A stretch of 32,282 nt of DNA, from positions 1 through 32,282 of the forward strand of contig NZ_LZKL01000101.1 of assembly GCF_001668725.1 (NCBI RefSeq), read 5' to 3'. Shown here in pieces: positions 14,490 to 22,963 of the stretch. A program made the position numbers and the translations under genes. The notes beneath the pieces are model-generated. The model saw only the letters and a program-made list of their open reading frames with translations. It made no database searches and was not told the origin of the DNA. This DNA is from Mycobacterium sp. E787. GTDB lineage: Bacteria; Actinomycetota; Actinomycetes; Mycobacteriales; Mycobacteriaceae. Every line of letters begins with the position of its first letter. Position 1 is the stretch's first letter.

Positions 14490-14495
14490 TACCCT
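14490..14495 (+). promoter_or_regulatory. Leaderless-type -10 (TACCCT) for leuS
   Basis: TACCCT ends 6 bases before GTG 14502 and no ribosome site is present. It supports GTG 14502 as the true start and a leaderless leuS mRNA. Confidence 0.5.
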
Positions 14496-14501
14496 GTTCA
14501 G

Positions 14502-17414
14502 GTGACCGAATCCCCGACCGCCGCGCCCCGGAGCGCATCGGGTGCCGCCGCGGCGGACTCCGATGCGCCGCCGCATCGCTACACCGCGGCGCTGGCCGGC
14601 CGGATCGAACGAGCGTGGCAGGAGAACTGGGCGAGGCTCGGGACGTTCAACGTGGCCAATCCGGTCGGTGATCTGGCGCCGCCCGATGGAACCCGGGTGC
14701 CCGACGACAAGTTGTTCGTGCAGGACATGTTCCCCTACCCGTCGGGCGACGGACTGCACGTCGGCCACCCACTGGGATACATCGCCACCGACGTCTACGC
14801 CAGGTATTTCCGGATGACCGGCCATAATGTCTTGCACGCCTTGGGTTTTGACTCCTTCGGGCTGCCCGCCGAGCAGTACGCGGTGCAGACCGGCACGCAC
14901 CCGCGCACCAGGACCGAGGCCAACATCGTCAACTTCAAGCGCCAGCTGGGCCGGCTCGGCCTGGCCCACGACAGCCGGCGCAGCTTCTCCACCACCGACG
15001 TCGAGTTCTACAAATGGACCCAGTGGATCTTCCTGCAGATCTACAACGCCTGGTTCGACACCGCGGCCAACAGGGCGCGTCCGATCGCCGAGCTGATCGC
15101 CGAGTTCGATTCCGGTGCGCGTCGTCTCGACGACGGGCGGGACTGGGCCGGGCTGTCGGCGGGGGAGCGGGCGGACGTGATCGACGGCCACCGGCTGGTC
15201 TATCGGGCCGACTCGATGGTGAATTGGTGCCCCGGGCTGGGCACCGTGCTGGCCAACGAGGAGGTCACCAGCGACGGCCGCAGCGACCGCGGCAACTTCC
15301 CGGTATTCCGCAAACGGCTGCGCCAATGGATGATGCGCATCACCGCCTACGCCGACCGGCTGCTCGACGACCTCGATGTGCTGGATTGGCCGGATCAGGT
15401 AAAGACCATGCAGCGCAACTGGATTGGTCGCTCGACCGGTGCGCAGGCGCTGTTCTCGGCAAGCACGAGCGACGGCGACGCGGTCGACATCGAGGTGTTC
15501 ACCACCCGGCCCGACACGCTGTTCGGGGCGACGTACCTGGTGCTGGCCCCCGAGCACGACCTGGTCGACGAACTGGCCGCCGCCGCCTGGCCCGACGGCA
15601 CCGACCTCCGCTGGACGTACGGTGCCGCCACGCCGGCCGAGGCCGTCGCCGCCTACCGCCGCGCGATCGCCGCGAAGTCAGACCTCGAACGCCAGGAGAG
15701 CAGGGAGAAGACGGGCGTCTTCCTGGGCAGCTACGCCACCAATCCCGCCAACGGAAAACCGGTGCCCATCTTCATCGCCGACTACGTGCTGGCGGGTTAC
15801 GGCACCGGGGCGATCATGGCCGTCCCGGGGCATGACCAGCGGGACTGGGACTTCGCCCACGCGCTGGGCCTGCCGATCGTGGAAGTCATTGCCGGCGGGG
15901 ACATCACGCAGGCCGCGCACGCGGGGGACGGTGTCCTGGTCAACTCCGGCTACCTCGACGGCATGGACGTGGCGGCCGCCAAGCAAGCGATCACCGAACG
16001 GCTGCACGCCGAGGGACGCGGACGGGCGCGTATCGAATTCAAGCTTCGCGACTGGCTTTTCGCCAGGCAGAGGTATTGGGGGGAGCCGTTCCCGATCGTC
16101 TACGACGCCGACGGACGCCCGCACCCGCTCGACGAGGCCGCGCTGCCCGTCCAACTGCCCGACGTCCGGGACTACTCGCCGGTGCTTTTCGATCCCGACG
16201 ACGCCGACAGCGAGCCGTCGCCTCCCCTGGCGAAGGCGACGGAGTGGGTGCATGTCGAATTGGATCTGGGCGATGGCCTGCGGCCCTACACCCGCGACAC
16301 CAACGTGATGCCGCAGTGGGCCGGCAGTTCGTGGTACGAACTGCGCTACACCGATCCGCACAACTCGGAGCGGTTCTGCGCCAAGGAAAACGAGGCCTAT
16401 TGGATGGGCCCGAGACCGGCCGAGCACGGCCCGCAGGATCCCGGCGGGGTCGACCTGTACGTCGGCGGTGCCGAACACGCGGTACTGCACCTGCTGTACG
16501 CGAGATTTTGGCACAAGGTGCTCTACGACCTGGGCCACGTCAGTTCGCGCGAGCCGTATCGCCGGCTCATCAACCAGGGCTACATTCAGGCATTCGCCTA
16601 CACCGACGCGCGCGGCTCCTATGTGCCGGCGGACGACGTGAGCGAACGCGACGGCAGGTTCTACTACCCGGGTCCGGACGGCGAAGTCGAAGTTTCCCAG
16701 GAGTTCGGCAAAATCGGTAAGAGCCTTAAGAATTCGATCTCTCCGGACGAGATCTGCGACGAGTACGGCGCGGACACGCTGCGGGTGTACGAGATGTCGA
16801 TGGGTCCGCTGGAGGCGTCCCGCCCGTGGGCCACCAAGGACGTCGTCGGGGCGCACCGCTTCCTGCAGCGGGTGTGGCGGTTGGTCATCGACGAGCAGAC
16901 CGGCGAAACACGGGTGACCGATGACGCGGGCGGCGAGGCGCTGGACGCCGACACGCTGCGCGCGCTGCATCGCACCATCGCCGGGGTCTCCGAAGACTAT
17001 GCGGCACTGCGTAACAACACCGCCGCGGCCAAGCTGATCGAGTACACCAATCACCTCACCAAAGAGCACCGCGGGGCGGTTCCGCGCGCGGCGGCCGAGC
17101 CACTGGTGCTGATGCTGGCGCCGCTGGCCCCGCACCTGGCCGAAGAGCTGTGGTCGCGGCTGGGCCACACCGCACCGCTGGCGCACGGGCCGTTCCCACA
17201 GGCCGACCCCGCTTACCTCGTCGAGGAGACCGTCGAATATCCGGTGCAGGTCAACGGCAAGGTGCGTGGCCGAGTGGTGGTGGCCGCAAACGCCGATGAC
17301 GACACGCTGAAGGCCGCCGCCATGGCCGACGAGAAGGTTCAGGCGTTCCTGGCCGGCGCCATTCCGCGCAAGGTGATCGTGGTCCCGGGCCGGCTGGTCA
17401 ACCTGGTTCTCTAG
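14502..17414 (+). CDS. leuS: Leucyl-tRNA synthetase
   Basis: This 970-residue class I aminoacyl-tRNA synthetase charges tRNA-Leu with leucine. The ATP-binding HIGH-type motif is H86-V-G-H89, within PYPSGDGLHVGHPLGY. The KMSKS-type loop is K737-I-G-K-S741 followed by LKNS. The CP1 editing domain is visible between them (TTRPDTLFGATYLVLAPEH, and AVPGHDQRDWDFA), and the C-terminal anticodon-binding region ends with VNGKVRGRV. Length matches M. tuberculosis LeuS (969). The N-terminal 25 residues are Ala/Pro-rich and poorly conserved. It converges with the SDR gene with 13 bases between stops. Confidence 0.98.
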   Translation: MTESPTAAPRSASGAAAADSDAPPHRYTAALAGRIERAWQENWARLGTFNVANPVGDLAPPDGTRVPDDKLFVQDMFPYPSGDGLHVGHPLGYIATDVYARYFRMTGHNVLHALGFDSFGLPAEQYAVQTGTHPRTRTEANIVNFKRQLGRLGLAHDSRRSFSTTDVEFYKWTQWIFLQIYNAWFDTAANRARPIAELIAEFDSGARRLDDGRDWAGLSAGERADVIDGHRLVYRADSMVNWCPGLGTVLANEEVTSDGRSDRGNFPVFRKRLRQWMMRITAYADRLLDDLDVLDWPDQVKTMQRNWIGRSTGAQALFSASTSDGDAVDIEVFTTRPDTLFGATYLVLAPEHDLVDELAAAAWPDGTDLRWTYGAATPAEAVAAYRRAIAAKSDLERQESREKTGVFLGSYATNPANGKPVPIFIADYVLAGYGTGAIMAVPGHDQRDWDFAHALGLPIVEVIAGGDITQAAHAGDGVLVNSGYLDGMDVAAAKQAITERLHAEGRGRARIEFKLRDWLFARQRYWGEPFPIVYDADGRPHPLDEAALPVQLPDVRDYSPVLFDPDDADSEPSPPLAKATEWVHVELDLGDGLRPYTRDTNVMPQWAGSSWYELRYTDPHNSERFCAKENEAYWMGPRPAEHGPQDPGGVDLYVGGAEHAVLHLLYARFWHKVLYDLGHVSSREPYRRLINQGYIQAFAYTDARGSYVPADDVSERDGRFYYPGPDGEVEVSQEFGKIGKSLKNSISPDEICDEYGADTLRVYEMSMGPLEASRPWATKDVVGAHRFLQRVWRLVIDEQTGETRVTDDAGGEALDADTLRALHRTIAGVSEDYAALRNNTAAAKLIEYTNHLTKEHRGAVPRAAAEPLVLMLAPLAPHLAEELWSRLGHTAPLAHGPFPQADPAYLVEETVEYPVQVNGKVRGRVVVAANADDDTLKAAAMADEKVQAFLAGAIPRKVIVVPGRLVNLVL

Positions 17415-17427
17415 CCGCGCAGGCGGA

Positions 17428-18099
17428 TCATCGCCGGCCGGGCCGGAGCACGACTTCGTGGACGTGACCGTCGCGCGGTGTGGCCAGGGCATTGGCGACC
17501 GCCGCGGCGACGGTCTCGGGCCTGAGGAATTTGGCCGCGTCGTACTCGCCGCCCTCGAACGCGACGAGTTCGCGTTGCATATCGGTGTCGGTACGGCCGG
17601 GGTAGATAGTGGTCACGCGCAGCTCCGGCTCGTCCTCGCGCAACGAGTCCGCGAAGGCCCGGACCGCGAACTTGCTCGCCGAATAGGAGGCCATGCCCGG
17701 TGAAACGGTGCGCCCCGCACCGGAGTTGAGGAACACCACCTGGCCGCGGGCGCTGCGCAGCGCGGGCAACAGCGCGAGCGTAAGCGCCACGGCCCCAAAG
17801 ACATTCACCGCGAACGTGGCGCGCCACTCCTCGACGTTGGATTCGGCGACGTGACCGGGAATGGATAGCCCCGCGTTGTGCACCAACACGTCCAGTTCGT
17901 CGACGATCTCGCAGCTGGCGTCGATCTCGTCGGTGTCGGTGAGGTCCAGTGGAAAAGTGGTGGCGCCGAGGCGTTCTGCCACGGCGTCGAGCCGATCGGA
18001 GGGCCTACCGGCCAAGAGCAGGGTGTACGTTTGCGAGAGCGCTGTGGCGATGGCGGAACCGATACCGCCGCTCGCGCCGGTGATGAGTGCGGTGGGCAT
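17428..18099 (-). CDS. Short-chain dehydrogenase/reductase
   Basis: This 223-residue Rossmann-fold oxidoreductase has T7-G-A-S-G-G-I-G14 as the classical NAD(P)-binding TGxxxGxG, N75-A-G, Ser126 and the catalytic Y139-x-x-x-K143. An Arg in LAGRPSDR after the second strand suggests NADPH preference. Substrate is unknown. It lies downstream of the MarR gene on the same strand (47-base gap) but has its own leaderless-type -10. In M. tuberculosis I recall leuS and Rv0042c (MarR) being direct neighbours, so this gene is an addition or a loss in that lineage. Confidence 0.9.
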   Translation of the reverse strand: MPTALITGASGGIGSAIATALSQTYTLLLAGRPSDRLDAVAERLGATTFPLDLTDTDEIDASCEIVDELDVLVHNAGLSIPGHVAESNVEEWRATFAVNVFGAVALTLALLPALRSARGQVVFLNSGAGRTVSPGMASYSASKFAVRAFADSLREDEPELRVTTIYPGRTDTDMQRELVAFEGGEYDAAKFLRPETVAAAVANALATPRDGHVHEVVLRPGRR

Positions 18100-18105
18100 G
18101 ACCTG

Positions 18106-18111
18106 AGTCTA
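18106..18111 (-). promoter_or_regulatory. Leaderless-type -10 (TAGACT) for SDR gene
   Basis: On the minus strand TAGACT ends 6 bases before ATG 18099. The same hexamer also precedes the adjacent marR gene at 18653-18658, there with an 8-base gap. Confidence 0.5.
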
Positions 18112-18146
18112 CGGAAGCCACCAATCGCTTTGCAGAGCAGCGTCTT

Positions 18147-18644
18147 TCACGCCTGCTTGCGCGCCGGGTGTTCTCCGGCGGGGCCGGGTTCGCCGGCGGC
18201 CAGGCGTTGCAGGGGCGCCAGCGCCTTCATCAGGGTGTTCAGGTCCGCCTCGGGCAGCTGACCGAGCATCGCGGCCAGCGCGGCGTGCCGGTTGGCCAGC
18301 GACTCGGCGTGAACGGCCCGTCCGCGAGGCGTGATGTCGACCAGCACCGCTCGCAAGTCGGACGGGTCGCGGGAGCGTTTCACCAGCCCGATCTTCTCCA
18401 GCCGGCGGATCGCCACCGTCGTGGTCGGTGTCCGCACCCGCTCGTGTGCCGCCAGGTCGGTCATCCGGATGGGCCCCTGATCGAGCAGGGTGACCAGAAT
18501 CGACAGCTGCGCCAACGTGAGGTCGCCGGCTACGACGCCGCTGGGGTCCCCGCGGCGCAATATCGAAAACAATTTGGACAGCGCGCGGTGCAAACCTTCC
18601 GCAAGCTCCTTCACCTCGGGAGCTGTGGATTCGCTGTCCGCCAT
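18147..18644 (-). CDS. MarR-family transcriptional regulator (Rv0042c-like)
   Basis: This 165-residue protein has a winged helix-turn-helix at about 45-115: LTLAQLSILVTLLDQGPIRMTDLAAHERV, then TTTVAIRRLEKIGLVKRSRDPSDLRAVLVDITPRG, where the DPSDxRAVxVxxT wing is diagnostic of MarR. Flanking helices would dimerise. Ligand is unknown; such proteins usually sense phenolic or oxidant compounds and repress neighbours, here possibly the SDR. ATG 18644 is used; TTG 18680 is an alternative that adds 12 residues. A TAGACT hexamer lies 8 bases before ATG 18644. It is shorter than the 208 residues I recall for Rv0042c. Confidence 0.9.
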   Translation of the reverse strand: MADSESTAPEVKELAEGLHRALSKLFSILRRGDPSGVVAGDLTLAQLSILVTLLDQGPIRMTDLAAHERVRTPTTTVAIRRLEKIGLVKRSRDPSDLRAVLVDITPRGRAVHAESLANRHAALAAMLGQLPEADLNTLMKALAPLQRLAAGEPGPAGEHPARKQA

Positions 18645-18652
18645 AAGTCGGG

Positions 18653-18658
18653 AGTCTA
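18653..18658 (-). promoter_or_regulatory. Near-leaderless -10 (TAGACT) for marR gene
   Basis: TAGACT sits 8 bases before ATG 18644 on the minus strand, so the transcript would start at or a base or two before the start codon. No ribosome site is visible. Confidence 0.4.
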
Positions 18659-18709
18659 ACCCGATATGTGTGCCGGACAAGGGAGCTATCGCTTACTAGT
18701 CGGAAACCG

Positions 18710-19459
18710 TCACAGCACTTGGGATAGGAACCGCTGGAGCCGCTCCGTTTTAGCGGCTTCGAATATTTGCTCGGGAGGTCCGGATTCCACGACTTTGCCG
18801 CGATCCATAAAAACGACAGTGTCGGATGCCGACCGCGCGAAACCCATTTCGTGCGTCACGACCACCATCGTCATGCCGTCGGCGCCGAGGTCTTCGATCA
18901 GTTGCAGTACTCCCTTGACCATTTCGGGATCCAGCGCCGAGGTCGCCTCGTCGAAGAACATCACCTGCGGGGCCATCGCCAGCGCGCGGGCGATCGCGAC
19001 CCGCTGCTGCTGGCCGCCGGACAGCGTGCCGGGGCGGGAATCGGCCTTGTGCTTCAGGCCAACTCGGTCCAGCTGTGCCAGCGCCAACTCGCGGGCCTCG
19101 TCCGCGGGAAGGCGCCGCAACTTCGACGGCGCCAACACGACGTTTTTCAGCACGCTCAGGTGCGGAAACAGATTGAAGTGCTGGAACACCATGCCGATGC
19201 GCTGGCGGAGCTGATTGGGATCGTCGCGCATCACCGACCTGCCGTCCAGCAGGATGTCCCCGCTGTCCGGTTCATGCAGCCGGTTCAGGGTGCGCAGCAA
19301 CGTCGACTTGCCCGAGCCGGATGGCCCGATGATGGCCACCGTGCTACCCGCGGGGGCCTCGATGTCCACGCCGCGCAGCACCAGATTTCCGCCGAGAGTC
19401 TGGTGAATGTCTTTGGCCACCAACGATACCGACGCGTGCCTCAAGGCGCCGGCGGTCAC
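18710..19459 (-). CDS. Polar amino-acid ABC transporter ATP-binding protein (GlnQ-like)
   Basis: This 249-residue ATPase has a Walker A G45-P-S-G-S-G-K51-S-T, a Q-loop at FQHFNLFPHLSVLKN, the signature LSGGQQQRVAIARAL, Walker B VMFFDEATSALDPE and the H-loop VVVTHEM. The FNLFPHLxxLxNV and EATSALDPExV text is characteristic of the polar amino-acid uptake (PAAT) class. GTG 19459 overlaps the stop of the fused binding-protein/permease gene (GTGA, 19456-19459), so the two are translated as a pair and form one importer. The longer open frame upstream is antisense/out-of-frame to the permease gene and is rejected. Confidence 0.95.
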   Translation of the reverse strand: MTAGALRHASVSLVAKDIHQTLGGNLVLRGVDIEAPAGSTVAIIGPSGSGKSTLLRTLNRLHEPDSGDILLDGRSVMRDDPNQLRQRIGMVFQHFNLFPHLSVLKNVVLAPSKLRRLPADEARELALAQLDRVGLKHKADSRPGTLSGGQQQRVAIARALAMAPQVMFFDEATSALDPEMVKGVLQLIEDLGADGMTMVVVTHEMGFARSASDTVVFMDRGKVVESGPPEQIFEAAKTERLQRFLSQVL

Positions 19460-21261
19460 GTGATCTCCTGGCCGAACTTCGTCGTCAGCATGCCGGCGTG
19501 GTCGTCCGGCTCCGCGACGACACGGCCGCGGCGAAGCCAGCCGTCGATGTAGTTCACCAGATGGGTCAGCGGGATGGTCAGGATCAGGTAGAACAGACCG
19601 GCGGCCACCAACGGCGACAAGCTGCCCGTCTGCGCGTTGAGGTCCCGGCCCACCTGGAAAAGCTCCCGCTGCTTGGCGACCAGTCCGAGGAAGTACACGA
19701 GCGCGGAGGCCTTGAGCAATCCGATGGCCTGGTTGACGAGCGCCGGCAGCACCCGCCGTATTCCCTGGGGCACCACCACCAGACGCATCGCCTCCGGGTA
19801 GCTGAATCCGAGCGCGCGGGCGGCCTCGAGTTGGCCGGGGTCGACGCTCTGGATGCCCGAGCGCAGGATCTCGCCGATGTAGGCAGCGGCCATCAGTCCC
19901 AGCGCCGCAATGCCCAGCGGGTAGGGATTCTTGTTGGTCAGCCCGCCCACCAAGGGCCCGACGCCCATCCCGATGATGAGGATGATCACCACTTCGGGCA
20001 GGCCGCGGAAGATGTCGGTGTACACGCGCGCCGGCCAGCGCAACCAGCGTGACCGTGACATTCCCGCGATGGCCAGCACCATCCCGAGCGCCAGGCCGAT
20101 GACCAGGGCGCTGTTCGTCAGGATCAACGTGTTGGGCAACCCGACGGTCAACAGCGCGGGGATGGCCTGCCGATACAGATCCCAATCGAAGAAGGACTCG
20201 CGCAACTGGGCCAGCGTCGACATGGGGGCACCCGGGCCCGCCGACTCGCGGTGGTGGCTCGCGGCGATCGCGGCGAAGTCCGGGAGGTGCGGAGCCGGCG
20301 CGGCTTGCGACCCGGGTTTCCAGCCGGGTGGCAGGGGCCGAGGCACCCATTGGCAGTACAGGTTCGCCCAGGTGCCATCCGCGATGACGGCGTCCAGTCC
20401 CGAATTCAGCGCGTCGATCAGCGGCTGGTTGTCCTTGGCGACCGCGTAGGCCACGAAATTGCCTGGGCTGAAGGTGTTCGCGACCACGACTGCCGGGTCG
20501 CCGGGCCGTATGACGGTCGACGCGAGCGTCCCGGGTGCCACCCACGCGTCGATCTGGCGGGTCTTGAGGCTGGCGTACAGGGTCGCGAAGCCCGGATACT
20601 TCACCGGTTGCAGATGCAGCGTGTCGACGACGTAGGACTCCTCGACGGTGCCCTGCACGACGCCGATGCGCTGACCGGCGGCGAGGTCACTGAATTTGTG
20701 GATCGCCGAGCCGGGTGGCACCACCAGCGAGTAGAAGCCGAAGTCGTAGCCGTTGGTGAACGAAACCGTGCGGCGTCGCGCCTCGGTGGCCTTCACCGCT
20801 GCCGATCCGACATCAAAGCGTCGCGACGCCACCTGGGCGAGCAGCGCGGAGAAATCCGTGCTGACAAAGCGGACCTGCAGACCAAGTTTGCCGGCGACGG
20901 CGCGCATCAGCTGGTTGTCGAAGCCGCTGAATTCACCCGTGGGGTTGATGCAGATGTTCGGTGGGGCGTCGGACAGGGTGCCCACCGTCAGCACCCCCGG
21001 CGTCCCGAGGCTCAGTGCGCCGGCGTTGACCGAGTCGAGCGGCTCGACGGAGGCGGTGGTGTCCCGATCTTCGTGGCCCGCACCGGGGGTTTCGGTCAGA
21101 TCCTTCGGCAATGCCCGCGCACTGTCCACGCCGCCGGGCGCGCATTGATTCCAGTCGGCGGCCGCGGGGGCAGCCAGTGTCAGGCCGCTGACCATCAACG
21201 TCGTCGTGGCCAGTGCGAAGAGCTTTCGGCGCTTGGTACGCCGGTCCAGGCGCGAACTCAT
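19456..21261 (-). CDS. Fused amino-acid binding protein-permease of ABC importer (GlnP-like)
   Basis: This 601-residue fusion has an N-terminal signal segment (KLFALATTTLMVSGLTLAAPAAA) and a periplasmic-type binding domain (about 85-315; VLTVGTLSDAPPNICINPTGEFSGFDNQLM to GTWANLYCQW). A linker follows, then a permease domain (about 350-590) with several membrane helices and the EAA loop (QLEAARALGFSYPEAMRLVVVPQG). Such fusions occur in GlnP of some Gram-positives, tethering the receptor to the membrane. There is no lipobox Cys. Polar amino acid is the likely substrate; which one is unknown. ATG 21261 has a leaderless-type -10 seven bases upstream. An internal Met347 begins the permease half. 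No equivalent is recalled at this place in M. tuberculosis. Confidence 0.92.
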   Translation of the reverse strand: MSSRLDRRTKRRKLFALATTTLMVSGLTLAAPAAADWNQCAPGGVDSARALPKDLTETPGAGHEDRDTTASVEPLDSVNAGALSLGTPGVLTVGTLSDAPPNICINPTGEFSGFDNQLMRAVAGKLGLQVRFVSTDFSALLAQVASRRFDVGSAAVKATEARRRTVSFTNGYDFGFYSLVVPPGSAIHKFSDLAAGQRIGVVQGTVEESYVVDTLHLQPVKYPGFATLYASLKTRQIDAWVAPGTLASTVIRPGDPAVVVANTFSPGNFVAYAVAKDNQPLIDALNSGLDAVIADGTWANLYCQWVPRPLPPGWKPGSQAAPAPHLPDFAAIAASHHRESAGPGAPMSTLAQLRESFFDWDLYRQAIPALLTVGLPNTLILTNSALVIGLALGMVLAIAGMSRSRWLRWPARVYTDIFRGLPEVVIILIIGMGVGPLVGGLTNKNPYPLGIAALGLMAAAYIGEILRSGIQSVDPGQLEAARALGFSYPEAMRLVVVPQGIRRVLPALVNQAIGLLKASALVYFLGLVAKQRELFQVGRDLNAQTGSLSPLVAAGLFYLILTIPLTHLVNYIDGWLRRGRVVAEPDDHAGMLTTKFGQEIT

Positions 21262-21268
21262 CACCGCT

Positions 21269-21274
21269 ACCGTA
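21269..21274 (-). promoter_or_regulatory. Leaderless-type -10 (TACGGT) for ABC importer operon
   Basis: On the minus strand TACGGT ends 7 bases before ATG 21261, within the 47-base gap after the GntR gene, suggesting the importer has its own promoter. Confidence 0.45.
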
Positions 21275-21308
21275 TCGGCACACCGGCGACCTGGCGCGTC
21301 GAAAAGGT

Positions 21309-22040
21309 CTAAAGCGCGATCGACGGTTCGACGCGAGGCGCGTCGGTTCCGGTGAATACCTGGGGGACGACCTGGACGATGTCGTCGGGCGCGGAAAACA
21401 CCCTGCGCCGAAACAGTTCCGCCAGCATGGTCTGCGCCATCAGGTAGGAGCGACCCACGCACGCGGACCGGGCGGCCTCAGGATCACGCCGGTGTATCGC
21501 CGAGGTCTCATCTTCGTAGAACGGCAACATTTCCTCGCGGCTGCTTTGATAGGTCGTCCAGAACGCGCGAGGAATGAGGTTGCGCGATGCGCGGATCGTG
21601 GCGGCGAGCCGCGGTCCGGCGTACTCGTCGATGACCGTGTGACGGTATTCCGCAGCGTTGTCGTAGAAGGCCCTCGAATCCTTGGCGGTGCGCATCGATC
21701 GCATCAGCGCATCGAGTTGACCCAGGATCCGTGGAGTGGGGTTGGTCGCCGCGCGCGCCGACGCAATTCCCTTGAGCACACCGTCGAGCTCGTGGTGCTC
21801 GAGGACGGTGGCTTCGTCGAACCGCTCGACGAACGCGCCGCGGTGGTAGCGGGTGGACACGATTCCGTCGTGTTCGAGTTGCACCAGCGCTTCCTGAATG
21901 GGGACGCGGCTGACCCCCAGGCCGAGCGCGATCTCGTTGCGGTCGACGCGGTCGCCGCTGCGCAGCTTTCCGGTCAGAAGAAGGTGCAGGATATGCGAAA
22001 CAACCAGGTCTTTTTCTTTGACCCCGTATTTTTTCGGCAT
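21309..22040 (-). CDS. GntR/FadR-family transcriptional regulator (Rv0043c-like)
   Basis: This 243-residue protein has an N-terminal winged HTH (about 10-75: LLLTGKLRSGDRVDRNEIALGLGVSRVPIQEALVQLEHDGIVSTRYHRGAFV). A C-terminal all-helical FCD-type ligand domain contains the likely metal-site residues His114 (EYRHTVIDEY) and further His in the last helices. M. tuberculosis Rv0043c has about 244 residues. Effector is unknown. ATG 22040 has only a weak GGAAC site. A palindrome at 22086-22099 is a likely operator. Downstream (47 bases) lies the amino-acid importer, a plausible target; upstream is the F420-type oxidoreductase gene. Confidence 0.92.
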   Translation of the reverse strand: MPKKYGVKEKDLVVSHILHLLLTGKLRSGDRVDRNEIALGLGVSRVPIQEALVQLEHDGIVSTRYHRGAFVERFDEATVLEHHELDGVLKGIASARAATNPTPRILGQLDALMRSMRTAKDSRAFYDNAAEYRHTVIDEYAGPRLAATIRASRNLIPRAFWTTYQSSREEMLPFYEDETSAIHRRDPEAARSACVGRSYLMAQTMLAELFRRRVFSAPDDIVQVVPQVFTGTDAPRVEPSIAL

Positions 22041-22085
22041 CTATTGTTCCGAGCCTCGTTCCAACCCGCATCGGCCAGCTAGCGC

Positions 22086-22099
22086 TGAGAAGTTTCTCA
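22086..22099. promoter_or_regulatory. Candidate GntR operator palindrome
   Basis: TGAGAAGTTTCTCA has perfect 6-base arms around a GT centre, 46 bases upstream of the gntR start in a 122-base gap that contains no gene. The position suits autoregulation. It is not the classical FadR TGGT-N3-ACCA word. Confidence 0.45.
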
Positions 22100-22162
22100 T
22101 GACTTCGCGCCGCCGTTAAGGTGTTTGGCCGATGAATTTGCGACAAACGGGAGGCGACCGGT

Positions 22163-22948
22163 CTAGCGGCTATCGCGCCACTTGCACAGCGCCTCCGCGG
22201 CGGTCAGGTCGTAGTCCGGACCGTCGCACCCGACGGTCAGCAGGGTGACGCCGAGCCCGACGAGCGTTTCGGCATTGGCGATCAGCGCGCCACCGTCGGT
22301 CACCGCGGCCGAGCGCTCGATGCCGACGGGGTCGCGCCCCACGTCGGCGCAGTGCCGTTCCAGAACGGCCGATTTCGCCGGGAACTCGTCGGCGGAGGTG
22401 AAGCTGTGCCAGGTGTCGGCGTATTCGGCGACCAGCCGCAGGGTCTTGCGTTCACCGCCGCCGCCGATGAGGACCGGGATGTCGCGGGTCGGCGCCGGGT
22501 TCAGCTTGGCCAGCCGCGACTTGATGCGAGGCAGCGCGGCGGCCAGGTCGTCGAGGCGGCTGCCGGCGGTGCCGAATTCGTAGCCGTATTCGTCGTAATC
22601 CTTTTGCTTCCAGCCCGAACCGATCCCCAGGACCAGCCGGCCGTCGGAGATGTGGTCGACGGTCCGGGCCATGTCGGCCAGCAGCTCCGGGTTGCGGTAC
22701 GAGTTGCAGGTCACCAGCGCGCCGATCTGGATGCGCGAGGTCTGCTCGGCCCAGGCGCCGAGCATGGTCCAGCATTCGAAATGCGGGCCGTCGGGATCGC
22801 CGTAGAGCGGAAAGAAGTGGTCCCAGTTGAAGGCGATGTCGACGCCGATGTCTTCACAGCGGCGAACGGCGTCGCGGATCTGGGCGTAGTCCGGGGCATG
22901 CTGCGGCTGCAACTGCACGCCGATTCGAATGGGGCGGTCAGGATTCAT
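22163..22948 (-). CDS. LLM-class F420-dependent oxidoreductase (Rv0044c-like)
   Basis: This 261-residue luciferase-like monooxygenase TIM barrel has an N-terminal IRIGVQLQPQHAPDYAQI strand, FNWDHFFPLYGDPDGPHFECWTMLGA, the RIQIGALVTCNSYRNPELLADMARTVDHISDGRLVLGIGSGW block diagnostic of the F420-dependent subfamily, and PVLIGGGGERKTLRLVAEYAD. Reaction partner is unknown; F420 use is inferred from family and genus. M. tuberculosis Rv0044c has about 264 residues. It follows the alpha/beta hydrolase gene by 15 bases on the same strand yet has its own TACGGT -10 six bases before ATG 22948. Confidence 0.92.
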   Translation of the reverse strand: MNPDRPIRIGVQLQPQHAPDYAQIRDAVRRCEDIGVDIAFNWDHFFPLYGDPDGPHFECWTMLGAWAEQTSRIQIGALVTCNSYRNPELLADMARTVDHISDGRLVLGIGSGWKQKDYDEYGYEFGTAGSRLDDLAAALPRIKSRLAKLNPAPTRDIPVLIGGGGERKTLRLVAEYADTWHSFTSADEFPAKSAVLERHCADVGRDPVGIERSAAVTDGGALIANAETLVGLGVTLLTVGCDGPDYDLTAAEALCKWRDSR

Positions 22949-22954
22949 ATGCCC

Positions 22955-22960
22955 ACCGTA
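22955..22960 (-). promoter_or_regulatory. Leaderless-type -10 (TACGGT) for F420-type oxidoreductase
   Basis: On the minus strand TACGGT ends 6 bases before ATG 22948 in the 15-base gap after the hydrolase gene. It could give a secondary leaderless transcript within the operon. Confidence 0.42.
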
Positions 22961-22963
22961 GGC

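Noticed and set aside
17415..17427. Terminator between leuS and SDR
   Set aside because: Only 13 bases separate the convergent stops and no stem-loop with a T-run is visible.
15678..17492. 604-codon minus-strand open frame under leuS
   Set aside because: It lies wholly antisense to conserved leuS motifs and shows no domain.
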